Positions 1 through 8,360 of a stretch of 64,000 nt of DNA are shown one piece after another. The stretch comes from Polaribacter sp. IC066. Its GTDB lineage: Bacteria; Bacteroidota; Bacteroidia; Flavobacteriales; Flavobacteriaceae. Made by a program: the position numbers and the translations under genes. Numbering within the stretch: the first letter of the stretch is position 1; each line of letters opens with the position of its first letter. Below the pieces are notes generated by a model. That model saw nothing but the letters and a program-made list of their open reading frames with translations. It did no database searches and was not told the origin of the DNA. Location of the stretch: positions 1 to 64,000 of the forward strand of contig NZ_VORR01000020.1 of the NCBI RefSeq assembly GCF_007997085.1, given 5' to 3'.

Positions 1-1
1 A

Positions 2-694
2 AATGTGGTTGGTGCTGATGAAACTGGTATTAAAGTAAATGGTAAAAATAATTGGTTTTGGACTTGGCAAAGCAAGTTTGCTACTTATGTAGTGTTCTCT
101 AAAAATAGAGGAATTGATACGATTAAAGCAAACTTTCCAAAAGGTTTTAAAGATACGATATTGGTGCATGATTGTTGGGCAAGCCATTTTCAAACCCAAT
201 GTAAAACACACCAATTATGTAGTGCACATTTATTAAGAGAACTTATATTTCTTGAACAACGTTTTGAGTCTAACTGGGCTACAAATTTTAAAAGAATGTT
301 GTTGGATGCTTTGGAACTTAAGAAAAAATTGAAACAAGAATGTTATAAATTTCCAGTCGCAGAAAGGGATAGAATAAAAAATGATTTAGTTAATTTATTA
401 GAAAAACCGCTTGTTGAAAAGCAGAAAAAACTTCGTGCTTTTCATAAGCGAATGAGAAAATACAAAGAGTATATTCTTACTTTTCTTGACCATTATAATG
501 TGCCTTCAGATAATAACGCTTCAGAAAGAGCGATTAGAAATGTGAAGGTCAAACAAAAAGTATCGGGTCAATTTAAAACTGAAAATGGTGCACAGATATA
601 TGCGGTTATTAGATCAGTAACAGATACCTGTATTAAGAATGGTCAAAATATTTTCGCTGCTTTTAAAACTATTGCTGTTTTAAAGGCTGAATAG
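2..694 (+). CDS. IS66-family transposase, C-terminal part (cut by the window start)
   Basis: The reading frame is open to the left edge, so this is the 3' part of a longer gene; the GTG at position 5 is not a real start. About 230 residues are visible and belong to the IS66 DDE transposase domain. A first acidic residue lies in VGADETG, a second in LVHDCWASHF, a cluster follows at HQLCSAHLLREL, and the catalytic Glu lies in the family-typical DNNASERAIRN followed by KVKQKVSG. IS66 transposases cut and join insertion-sequence ends. I found no convincing terminal inverted repeat between here and position 1204, so the right end of the element is not placed. The visible part has no frameshift, so activity cannot be excluded. 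Confidence 0.85.
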   Translation, partial: NVVGADETGIKVNGKNNWFWTWQSKFATYVVFSKNRGIDTIKANFPKGFKDTILVHDCWASHFQTQCKTHQLCSAHLLRELIFLEQRFESNWATNFKRMLLDALELKKKLKQECYKFPVAERDRIKNDLVNLLEKPLVEKQKKLRAFHKRMRKYKEYILTFLDHYNVPSDNNASERAIRNVKVKQKVSGQFKTENGAQIYAVIRSVTDTCIKNGQNIFAAFKTIAVLKAE

Positions 695-1204
695 TTACGA
701 TAAAAGATTAAAAACAAAAAAATGTAGATGAATAGACCAGTTTTGCAGTTAAACATTTTATATTAAATTTAAAAAACAAGGTAAAACTTCTTCTCCTGTT
801 CTTTCGGGTACTTTATTAAATGGAAGATAATTTTTATCAACTCTGATCTAAACCCGATAAAATTGTCTTTTTTTTAAAATAGATACCCAGTGCGAGTAAC
901 TTAAAATTAAAAAAAATTCTCTCTTGCAAGAGCTAAAGCCTAAATGATCAAAAAAAGGATGGCAATAAAAATGATTTTTTAATTTTTACGGGCTGTTTTC
1001 ATAGGTAAGAAAATATTTTTTAGAGTTACAATTTTAACAAACAACTATGTTTTTGAAGTGGTTTATTTCAGAAAATAAACTATTTAAAGTTTAGATAATT
1101 ACTCAAAAACTGTCACAATTTAAAAAACCTCTAGTCTTTACTTTAGCTATTATAAAGCTAAACACTTAAATTTATCCAAAAAAATCAACTTTAAATCAAA
1201 AATT
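695..1204. other. Intergenic stretch, no gene seen
   Basis: About 510 very AT-rich bases between the transposase and the GIN-domain gene. A short palindrome, CTCTTGCAAGAG, lies at 921-932. No reading frame with protein-like composition was found, and no clear IS end or target duplication could be recognised. Confidence 0.5.
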
Positions 1205-1951
1205 ATGAAATTCAAATTAAGTATTCTTTTTATCTCTTTGCTATGTTTTTCTAGCCATTTAAAAGCACAGAAAACAATAAAATTAAATAACGATTTTAAT
1301 AAAATTATTGTGAGTCCGCATATCGAGGCAATCTTTAAAAAAGGAAATGAAGCGAGTATCGTTAGCCAAGATATCAACGTTGCCCTAGAAAAATTTCAGT
1401 ACGAATTAAATAAAGGCACCTTACATGTATATTTAGAAGGAGCTAAAACATACACTAAAAATAAAAAGATTGTTATTAGAAATTCTAAAAGAAAAGTTCC
1501 TTTATACATGGGCAGAGTGGCAAAGGTAATTATTACGTACGTAGCTGTAAATACTTTTTCTTTAAGAGGAGAAGAGAAAATTACATTTCAAACTCCGTTG
1601 GTGCAAGATGAGTGTATTTTACGTATCTATGAAAATTCTGAAGTTACGGTAAACTCTATTGATGTAAATAAATTATACGTTTCTATTTACGGTGAAAGTT
1701 TTTTAAAGATGGATGCTGGTAGTATTCAAAAGCAAAAAATAACGACATACGGGGCAAGTAAAGTAATGGCGGAAAATGTTTTTTCTAAAGAAACTAAAAT
1801 AACGGCTTACGGCGACGGAGCCTTTCATGTAAACGCATCAGAAAAAATCAAAGTAACCGCGTATGGCGAGGCAACCGTACTTTATAAAGGAGATGGAAGT
1901 TTAAAAAAAGGCATTGTTATTGGCGAATCTACGATTAGAAGAGTTCTATAG
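1205..1951 (+). CDS. Exported GIN-domain (DUF2807-like) protein
   Basis: A 248-residue protein with an N-terminal signal peptide (hydrophobic residues 5-16, likely cleavage after LKAQ). The rest is rich in short beta-strand repeats. Patterns such as KITTYGASKV, KITAYGDGAF and KVTAYGEATV recur about every 19-20 residues near the C-terminus, as expected for the right-handed beta-helix of the 'head GIN' domain (DUF2807) common in Bacteroidota. These proteins are exported and often anchored; their molecular role is unknown, and an adhesin-like role is only proposed. It stands alone, convergent with purL and separated from it by a bidirectional terminator. The ATG start is supported by the signal peptide that begins there. 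Confidence 0.75.
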   Translation: MKFKLSILFISLLCFSSHLKAQKTIKLNNDFNKIIVSPHIEAIFKKGNEASIVSQDINVALEKFQYELNKGTLHVYLEGAKTYTKNKKIVIRNSKRKVPLYMGRVAKVIITYVAVNTFSLRGEEKITFQTPLVQDECILRIYENSEVTVNSIDVNKLYVSIYGESFLKMDAGSIQKQKITTYGASKVMAENVFSKETKITAYGDGAFHVNASEKIKVTAYGEATVLYKGDGSLKKGIVIGESTIRRVL

Positions 1952-2111
1952 ATTCTTGTTTTGGGCGTTACCAAAGGTCGGGCTTTCCATTATATCTTTT
2001 TATGCAGTAATATTAGAGAATTTTGTTATTATCCATTAAATAATTTTATTTCTGGTAAGAAATAGAGACTTTACTTTAGCATAAAAAGGATGCCATTCCA
2101 ATCCCTAACGC

Positions 2112-2154
2112 AAAAAAAAACAGCTTTTAGAATTTTCTAAAAGCTGTTTTTTTT
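2112..2154. terminator. Bidirectional intrinsic terminator
   Basis: A perfect 10-bp stem, cagcttttag (2121-2130) with ctaaaagctg (2137-2146), is extended by nine A on the left and eight T on the right. Either strand therefore gives a hairpin followed by a U tract. It lies between the convergent GIN-domain gene and purL and could serve both. Confidence 0.85.
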
Positions 2155-2253
2155 GAATTTTGAACTTTTATTTATAGTAGTCTTTGCGAAGAAAGTTTTT
2201 TTTACTTTCTGTGGCAATCTCACTATTAATTAGAAGTTGATATTTAATTATTC

Positions 2254-2294
2254 AAATGATACGTAATGATTTTATAAATCATTACGTATCATTT
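2254..2294. repeat. Perfect 17-19 bp inverted repeat behind purL
   Basis: The arm AAATGATACGTAATGAT at 2254-2270 is exactly complementary to 2278-2294. Two more pairs extend the stem and leave a loop of about 3 bases. It starts 9 bp beyond the purL stop. There is no U tract on the purL strand, so it is not a standard intrinsic terminator. It may be an mRNA 3'-end stabiliser, a protein-binding palindrome or a mobile palindrome. Confidence 0.7.
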
Positions 2295-2302
2295 TATAAA
2301 CT

Positions 2303-5300
2303 TTACCCTTTATTTTCAATCCATACTCTAGCATTCACAAAAGCTTCTAACCAAGGCGAAACCTCGTCTTTTCTTCCTGCAGGGTAGTTTGCCCAATTCC
2401 ATTGAAAAGTAGAACGTTCTATGTGCGGCATGGTCACTAAATGACGCCCTGTTTTATCAGATAGCATCGCGGTGTTAAAATCAGAGCCATTCGGATTATT
2501 CGGATAGCCTGCATACCCATATTTTGCAACAATATTATAGTTTTCTTCCGCTTCTGGTAAGTTAAATTTTCCTTCTCCGTGAGAAATCCAAACCCCTAAT
2601 TCCGTTCCTGCTAAACTAGATAGCATGACAGAATTATTTTCTTGAATTTTTACAGAAGTAAAAGAGCTTTCATGTTTTTTAGAATCGTTATGAACCAATT
2701 TACCATGCACTTTATGATCAGGGTTGATTAAATCTAATTCCATCCACAATTGTGCACCATTACAAATACCAACAGACAAGGTGTCTTCTCTTTTAAAGAA
2801 GTTTTTTAACGCTTTTTTTGCTTTTGCATTGTATAAAAATGCGCCAGCCCAACCTTTCGCAGAACCTAAAACATCAGAATTAGAAAAACCACCAACAGCA
2901 CCAATAAACTGTATGTCCTCTAAAGTTTCACGACCAGAAATTAAATCGGTCATGTGTACATCTTTCACATCAAAACCAGCTAAATACATGGCATTTGCCA
3001 TTTCACGTTCAGAGTTTGAACCTTTTTCACGAATAATGGCAGCTTTTGGACGCTTGCCGTCATTGCGAGGCTTTTTTGCCGAAGCAATCTCTTTATTACT
3101 AGTAGATTGCTTCACTGTGGCTGTCTTGAGCGAAGTCGAAAGGTTCGCAATGACGTCCTCTAATTTACCTGTAAAATTTTCTGGAAATTTATAGGTTAAA
3201 GGTTGCTTTTTATAATTATCAAATCGGACTTGTGCCAAACCATTTGCGGTTTGTTTTTGATCTAATAAAAAAGAAGTTTTATACCAAACATCTCTCATTT
3301 CAGCAACATCAAAAGAAAAATTATCTTCGTTGTTTTTGATGTTTACAATTCCTGAATTATTTGCAGAACCAATCGTAAAAAACTCGATATTATTTTCTAA
3401 TAAAATAGTTTCTACAGAAGCATCCGCTTGAAAAACAATTCCTGAATTTTCTGCAAATAATACTTTAATCGGGTCTTCTTCATGTAAAGAAGTAATGTTA
3501 AAATCTGCGCCTAACTTTACATCAGCAAAACACATTTCTAATAAAGTGGTCAGTAAACCGCCAGAAGCAACATCATGTCCTGCAACAATTTTATTAGCTT
3601 TAATTAAATCTTGAATTGTATTAAAGGTATTTTTTACAAAGGCAGCATTTTTTACATCAGGCGCTTCGTTTCCGATGGCATTTAATACCTGATTAAATGA
3701 ACTTCCGCCTAATTTAAAATCATCTTGAGAAATATTAATATAATAGATGTTTCCTCCATCAACTTTTAAAAGAGGCTCCACCACTTTAGAAATTTCAGTA
3801 CAATTACCAGCAGCAGAAATTATTACCGTTCCAGGAGAAAGTACTTCATCATCTTTATATTTTTGCTTCATCGATAAAGAATCTTTACCTGTTGGTACAT
3901 TAATTCCTAAATCAATCGAAAACTCTGAAACTGCCTTTACAGCTTTATACAAACGAGCATCTTCGCCTTCATTTTTACAAGGCCACATCCAATTTGCAGA
4001 CAGCGAAACACTTTTTAAGTTGTCTTTTAACGGCGCCCAAATTAAGTTGGTAAGCGCTTCTGTAATTGCAATTCTACTTCCTGCTTCGGCATCAATTAAA
4101 CCCACAATAGGAGCGTGGCCAATAGAAGTGGCAACACCTTCTTTTCCGTTATAATCTAGCGCCATTACGCCAACATTATTCAATGGAATTTGCAACGGTC
4201 CAACACATTGTTGTTTCGCAACTTTACCACCCACACAGCGATCTACTTTATTGGTCAACCAATCTTTACAAGCAACCGCTTCTAATTGTAAAACTTGCTC
4301 TAAATATATTTTTAAGTTTTTTGTTTTATAACGCGGATTTTTATAATTTCTGATGACAGTTTTGTCTGTCATAATTGTTTTTGGTGAGGAGCCAAACATA
4401 TCTTCTAACGCCAAATCCATCGGTTTTGCACCGGTTGTTTTAGATTCAAAAGTAAACCGATCATTTCCTGTAACTTCACCAACGGTGTACATTGGCGAAC
4501 GTTCACGATCTGCAATTTTCTGTAAAGTATCGATGTGTTTTTCGGCAATAATCAATCCCATTCTTTCTTGAGATTCGTTGCCAATAATTTCTTTTGCAGA
4601 CAAAGTAGGATCTCCAACGGGCAATGTATCTAAATCGATATGACCGCCAGTATCTTCTACCAATTCAGATAAACAATTTAAATGTCCGCCAGCACCATGA
4701 TCATGAATAGAAACAATAAAATTTTCTTCGCTTTCTACCATCCCACGAACTGCATTAGCAGCACGTTTTTGCATTTCAGGATTTGAACGCTGCACTGCGT
4801 TTAACTCAATTCCTGATGCAAATTCGCCAGTATCAGAAGATGAAACTGCAGCGCCACCCATGCCTATTCTATAATTTTCGCCACCAAGAATTACAATTTT
4901 ATCGCCTTCTTTCGGTGTGTCTTTTAAAGCTTGATCTGCTTTTCCATATCCAATTCCGCCAGCTTGCATAATCACTTTATCATACCCAAGCTTTCTAGCT
5001 TTTGAAGTACTTACCGCTGAATTTTCTTCATGTTCAAAAGTTAAAACTGAACCCGTTATTAAAGGTTGCCCAAATTTATTTCCAAAATCGGATGCGCCAT
5101 TCGAAGCTTTTATCAAAATATCCATTGGAGTTTGATACAACCAATCTCTAGCTTCAAATTTATTTTCCCAATATCTTTTGTCTTCTAAACGAGAATATGA
5201 AGTCATATATACCGCTGTTCCTGCTAAAGGTAAAGAACCTTTTCCGCCAGCAAGTCGATCTCTAATTTCTCCACCAGCGCCAGTTGCAGCGCCGTTAAAA

Positions 5301-6070
5301 GGTTCAACAGTTGTAGGGAAATTATGCGTTTCTGCTTTTATTGAAATTACAGATTCAAAGTCTTTCTTTTGATAAAAATCTGGTTTGTCTGCTGTTTTTG
5401 GTGCAAACTGTGCTACTTTAGGTCCTTTTATAAACGCAACATTGTCTTTATAAGCCGAAACAATATCGTTCGGAAATTGTTTCGCTGTTTCTTTGATCAA
5501 CTTAAATAATGATGTTGGCATTTCTTCGCCATCAATCACAAAAGTTCCGTTAAATATTTTATGTCTACAGTGTTCTGAATTTACTTGACTAAAGCCAAAT
5601 ACTTCAGAGTCTGTTAATTTTCTTCCTATTTTAGTTGCTACACTTTCTAAATACGTTACTTCTTCATCACTTAAAGACAAGCCTTCTTGGTTGTTGTAAA
5701 TAGCAATATCATCAATATTTAAAATAGCATCTGGCTTTACATCAATCTTAAATGATTCTTGATGCAAGCTGCTAAACTTCTCGGAAATCATTGGGTCAAA
5801 ATCAGAAAAATCTTCTGAAACTGCCATAAATTCTTCAATTCTAATAATGCCTTTGATTCCCATATTTTGAGTAATTTCTACAGCATTGGTGCTCCAAGGT
5901 GTTATCATTGCAGCTCTTGGGCCTATATAAAAAGCATCTAAAGATGTTTCTTCTATTTTAGGTTGGTCGGCAAATAACCAAGTTAATTTAGAAATCGTTG
6001 CTTTCGCTAATTCTTTTGTTGTTTGAACAGCAAATAGTGTATTGTTTTTATTTCCAAAGAAATGAATCAT
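2303..6070 (-). CDS. purL: Phosphoribosylformylglycinamidine synthase (large, fused PurL)
   Basis: A 1255-residue protein that makes formylglycinamidine ribonucleotide (FGAM) from FGAR, glutamine and ATP, the fourth step of de novo purine synthesis. It is the long single-chain form with the glutaminase fused to the synthetase. N-terminal and linker regions come first (SQVNSEHCRHKIFNGTF is the linker signature). Two synthetase halves follow (ETHNFPTTVEPFNGAATGAG, then the repeat from about residue 640). The C-terminal glutamine amidotransferase starts near residue 1008, with its nucleophile Cys in GICNGAQ (about 1103) and the partner His/Glu in MPHIERS. Residues of about 972-1005, between synthetase and glutaminase, are encoded by a palindromic repeat and are not part of the conserved protein (separate entry). 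The gene is single and has its own promoter at 6101-6133. The start ATG at 6070 gives the expected family N-terminus. Confidence 0.97.
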   Translation of the reverse strand: MIHFFGNKNNTLFAVQTTKELAKATISKLTWLFADQPKIEETSLDAFYIGPRAAMITPWSTNAVEITQNMGIKGIIRIEEFMAVSEDFSDFDPMISEKFSSLHQESFKIDVKPDAILNIDDIAIYNNQEGLSLSDEEVTYLESVATKIGRKLTDSEVFGFSQVNSEHCRHKIFNGTFVIDGEEMPTSLFKLIKETAKQFPNDIVSAYKDNVAFIKGPKVAQFAPKTADKPDFYQKKDFESVISIKAETHNFPTTVEPFNGAATGAGGEIRDRLAGGKGSLPLAGTAVYMTSYSRLEDKRYWENKFEARDWLYQTPMDILIKASNGASDFGNKFGQPLITGSVLTFEHEENSAVSTSKARKLGYDKVIMQAGGIGYGKADQALKDTPKEGDKIVILGGENYRIGMGGAAVSSSDTGEFASGIELNAVQRSNPEMQKRAANAVRGMVESEENFIVSIHDHGAGGHLNCLSELVEDTGGHIDLDTLPVGDPTLSAKEIIGNESQERMGLIIAEKHIDTLQKIADRERSPMYTVGEVTGNDRFTFESKTTGAKPMDLALEDMFGSSPKTIMTDKTVIRNYKNPRYKTKNLKIYLEQVLQLEAVACKDWLTNKVDRCVGGKVAKQQCVGPLQIPLNNVGVMALDYNGKEGVATSIGHAPIVGLIDAEAGSRIAITEALTNLIWAPLKDNLKSVSLSANWMWPCKNEGEDARLYKAVKAVSEFSIDLGINVPTGKDSLSMKQKYKDDEVLSPGTVIISAAGNCTEISKVVEPLLKVDGGNIYYINISQDDFKLGGSSFNQVLNAIGNEAPDVKNAAFVKNTFNTIQDLIKANKIVAGHDVASGGLLTTLLEMCFADVKLGADFNITSLHEEDPIKVLFAENSGIVFQADASVETILLENNIEFFTIGSANNSGIVNIKNNEDNFSFDVAEMRDVWYKTSFLLDQKQTANGLAQVRFDNYKKQPLTYKFPENFTGKLEDVIANLSTSLKTATVKQSTSNKEIASAKKPRNDGKRPKAAIIREKGSNSEREMANAMYLAGFDVKDVHMTDLISGRETLEDIQFIGAVGGFSNSDVLGSAKGWAGAFLYNAKAKKALKNFFKREDTLSVGICNGAQLWMELDLINPDHKVHGKLVHNDSKKHESSFTSVKIQENNSVMLSSLAGTELGVWISHGEGKFNLPEAEENYNIVAKYGYAGYPNNPNGSDFNTAMLSDKTGRHLVTMPHIERSTFQWNWANYPAGRKDEVSPWLEAFVNARVWIENKG
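3058..3155. repeat. REP-like palindromic repeat inserted in frame within purL
   Basis: The outer arms cgtcattgcga (3058-3068) and tcgcaatgacg (3145-3155) are perfect complements. The inner arms gaagcaatct (3081-3090) and agattgcttc (3104-3113) are too. Between inner and right outer arm lies cttgagcgaagtcgaaagg, a phrase I recognise from dispersed flavobacterial repeats. The element is translated as roughly 33 residues rich in Lys, Ser and Thr, and keeps the purL frame open. It sits exactly at the flexible junction between the synthetase and glutaminase domains. Confidence 0.8.
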
Positions 6071-6100
6071 TCGTTCTTGTTTAGAATTCTATTAAGTGCG

Positions 6101-6133
6101 CAAATTTACTTTTTTTCAATTTAAAACTTCCAA
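6101..6133 (-). promoter_or_regulatory. purL promoter (Bacteroidota type)
   Basis: On the minus strand a TAAATTTG -7 box (complement of 6101-6108) is preceded, after 22 bases, by TTG (complement of 6131-6133). This fits the Bacteroidota consensus TTG-N17-23-TAnnTTTG. It ends 31 bp before the purL ATG. Confidence 0.6.
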
Positions 6134-6180
6134 TTAATTTAGTTGAAGTTTTAGAGGCATATATTTCTGTATCAAACAAA

Positions 6181-6212
6181 AAAAAAGACTGCCTTATAAA
6201 GACAGTCTTTTT
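6181..6212 (-). terminator. Intrinsic terminator of the endonuclease gene pair
   Basis: On the minus strand the stem aaaaagactg/cagtcttttt is followed by a run of T. It lies 18 bp beyond the stop of the endonuclease gene that ends at 6231 and upstream of the purL promoter, so it separates the two units. Confidence 0.75.
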
Positions 6213-6230
6213 AAATATACTTTTCAAAAA

Positions 6231-8324
6231 TTAGTTTTTAATTAATTTTTTAGTGATCGATTTATTGTCTCGATTCATTTTAACAATAAAAACTCCTTTT
6301 GATAAATTAGAGATGTCTATGCTATTTTTGTTAGCAGTAATTTTTGCTATTTTTACTACTTTACCTAAAACATTATAAACAGTAACATTTGTGTCTTCAG
6401 TTGTTCGAATATAAAATTTATTTCCATTGGTAGGGTTCGGATAGATTTCTAAAGCTTTTAGAGAAATGTTCTTATCAATGCTTAAAGTAAAAGTGCCGTT
6501 AAAATTACCAATATCACTATAATCTATTGTCGTAGAATAGAAATCAGACCATTCGCCCTGCTCACTATAATTTATATTGGGCTCTTTTACATTTGTATTT
6601 CTTCTTAAGGTGATATTTTCTGCAAATACATCGGTACCGTCTAAATCTCCTATCATATCAATTAACACATCATTTTTATAAAGCCCAATTCTATCGTCAC
6701 CATTAAATGTCATTGGTGTCGTATTATTAACTTCTAAATCTTTTTGTTGCAATAACGTGTTGTTTGTAGCATCAGAATTTATAATCACATACACATCATT
6801 TATTGCAATATTTCCAACTAATTGCAGCGGTGCTTCCCATTCGCCTCCAGATTGTCTTTTAATTGTATAAGAAGTTAGATTGATGTTATTGCTCGTTAAA
6901 TTTACAATTTCTAGAGCTTTGTTAAAGCCAGTACCTTCTACATATTCAGAAAAGAATAGTTCAGAAACATCACTCAATCCGTTTGACGTTGTTGCGTTTA
7001 CTGCGTTCGATTTTTCAGACATATTATTTGCAGAATCTTTGGCTAAAATAGTGATACTGTATGTTGTAGAAACGGCTAAACCCGTTACATCGTAGTTTGT
7101 ATTTGTGGTTGATCCGTTTAATGTTCCGTCTACAAAAACATCATATTTTGCAACAAAAGAATCATCTGAAGAGGCAGCCCAGTTTACTCTAAAACTAGCA
7201 CCTGTTTGATTGCTAATTGTAATGTTTGCAGGAACAGAGGGCGGAGTAGTGTCTACTAAAGTTGTTCCGTTTACAGCCGTTGATAAAGCAGATTCGTTAT
7301 TTGCAATATCTTTTGCTAACACGGTAATACGATACGTTGTGTTAGAACTTAAATTTGAAATTGTATAGTTGGTGTTTGCTGTGTTACCGTTTAACACGCC
7401 ATTTGCAAAAATTTCATATTTAGTAACCGCTTCATTGTCTGTTGCCGCTGTCCAAGAAACATCGATACTTGATGTGCCAATATTACTTAAAGATACATTG
7501 GTAGGTGCGGTTGGTGCTTCTTCATCTGAAGAAGTATACAATCCCCAAGAATCGATAGCATCTGCGCCACCCCAAATTCTGGTAGCCAAATATGCGTTGT
7601 CTATAAACGGATTTCTATTTCCCTGTGCATAGGTTTCACTAGAATCGTGAAACGTATTTCTTTGTCTTTCAAAATCAGATACGGGGTCTTCTACATTCCA
7701 TTCTAAAAATAAATCAATCATGGCGTCTTCGGTATTTACCGAGCTGCCAATACCAACATTTGTAGGTAAACATTGTTCTTCTCCATAACGAATATACATA
7801 TACATCATCATTCTTGCAATGTCTCCCTTCCATTCATCACCAGGATACCAGCCACCAGAAACATTACCAGAGTTGCCATTACCATCTGCAAATCTTAAAC
7901 TACCACGTTGGCCATTATAATTGACATCTGATGGTCTTAAATGATGAGCATCTGCTCCTGGACCTGATGTGCCTAAATTAGGGTTTCCTAAAGATTTAGC
8001 ATAGGTGTGTTCTCTATTCCATTCTCCTTGATCACCACCTGTTAAACTTTTACTTCTTGTTCTTGCCGTAGTGCCAGAATCTGAATAGCCATAAATCAAT
8101 AAAACTTCAGTGTTATTATCAGGGTTTGAATCGGTAACTTTTAATGCCTCCCAAACACCAGGTGTATACACTAAAAAATTGGTGTGTTGATTAATGGTTT
8201 TTGTTGCCAATTTTTCTTTTAGGTTTTGGCCTTCTGCTGTTAAATCGACATCGCTATAATATGCTTCTTGTGCGTTTACAAAAAAGCTTAAAAAAAGAAA
8301 TGTAAAAAATAATATTTTTTTCAT
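6231..8324 (-). CDS. T9SS-secreted endonuclease I family nuclease with FN3 and lamin-tail domains
   Basis: A 697-residue secreted protein. A signal peptide (ends FFVNAQ) is followed by an endonuclease I (His-Me finger) domain over about residues 25-270, with WNREHTYAKSLG and the DAHHLRPSD motif as the active-site region. Two fibronectin type III domains follow (about 270-445), then a lamin-tail-type domain (FFSEYVEGTGFNKALEIVNL, about 450-600). The C-terminal T9SS type A sorting domain contains IYPNPTNG and ends KKLIKN. The family cuts DNA or RNA non-specifically, and secretion suggests use of extracellular nucleic acid or defence against it. It is a tandem paralogue of the next gene on the same strand, 36 bp apart, and the two probably form one transcript ending at the 6181-6212 terminator. 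Confidence 0.9.
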   Translation of the reverse strand: MKKILFFTFLFLSFFVNAQEAYYSDVDLTAEGQNLKEKLATKTINQHTNFLVYTPGVWEALKVTDSNPDNNTEVLLIYGYSDSGTTARTRSKSLTGGDQGEWNREHTYAKSLGNPNLGTSGPGADAHHLRPSDVNYNGQRGSLRFADGNGNSGNVSGGWYPGDEWKGDIARMMMYMYIRYGEEQCLPTNVGIGSSVNTEDAMIDLFLEWNVEDPVSDFERQRNTFHDSSETYAQGNRNPFIDNAYLATRIWGGADAIDSWGLYTSSDEEAPTAPTNVSLSNIGTSSIDVSWTAATDNEAVTKYEIFANGVLNGNTANTNYTISNLSSNTTYRITVLAKDIANNESALSTAVNGTTLVDTTPPSVPANITISNQTGASFRVNWAASSDDSFVAKYDVFVDGTLNGSTTNTNYDVTGLAVSTTYSITILAKDSANNMSEKSNAVNATTSNGLSDVSELFFSEYVEGTGFNKALEIVNLTSNNINLTSYTIKRQSGGEWEAPLQLVGNIAINDVYVIINSDATNNTLLQQKDLEVNNTTPMTFNGDDRIGLYKNDVLIDMIGDLDGTDVFAENITLRRNTNVKEPNINYSEQGEWSDFYSTTIDYSDIGNFNGTFTLSIDKNISLKALEIYPNPTNGNKFYIRTTEDTNVTVYNVLGKVVKIAKITANKNSIDISNLSKGVFIVKMNRDNKSITKKLIKN

Positions 8325-8360
8325 GTTGTAAATTTTGAACTAAAAAATATCGCTAGTAAG

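Noticed and set aside
2724-3194. 156-codon plus-strand ORF inside purL
   Set aside because: It is antisense to the conserved PurL glutaminase region and has no independent support.
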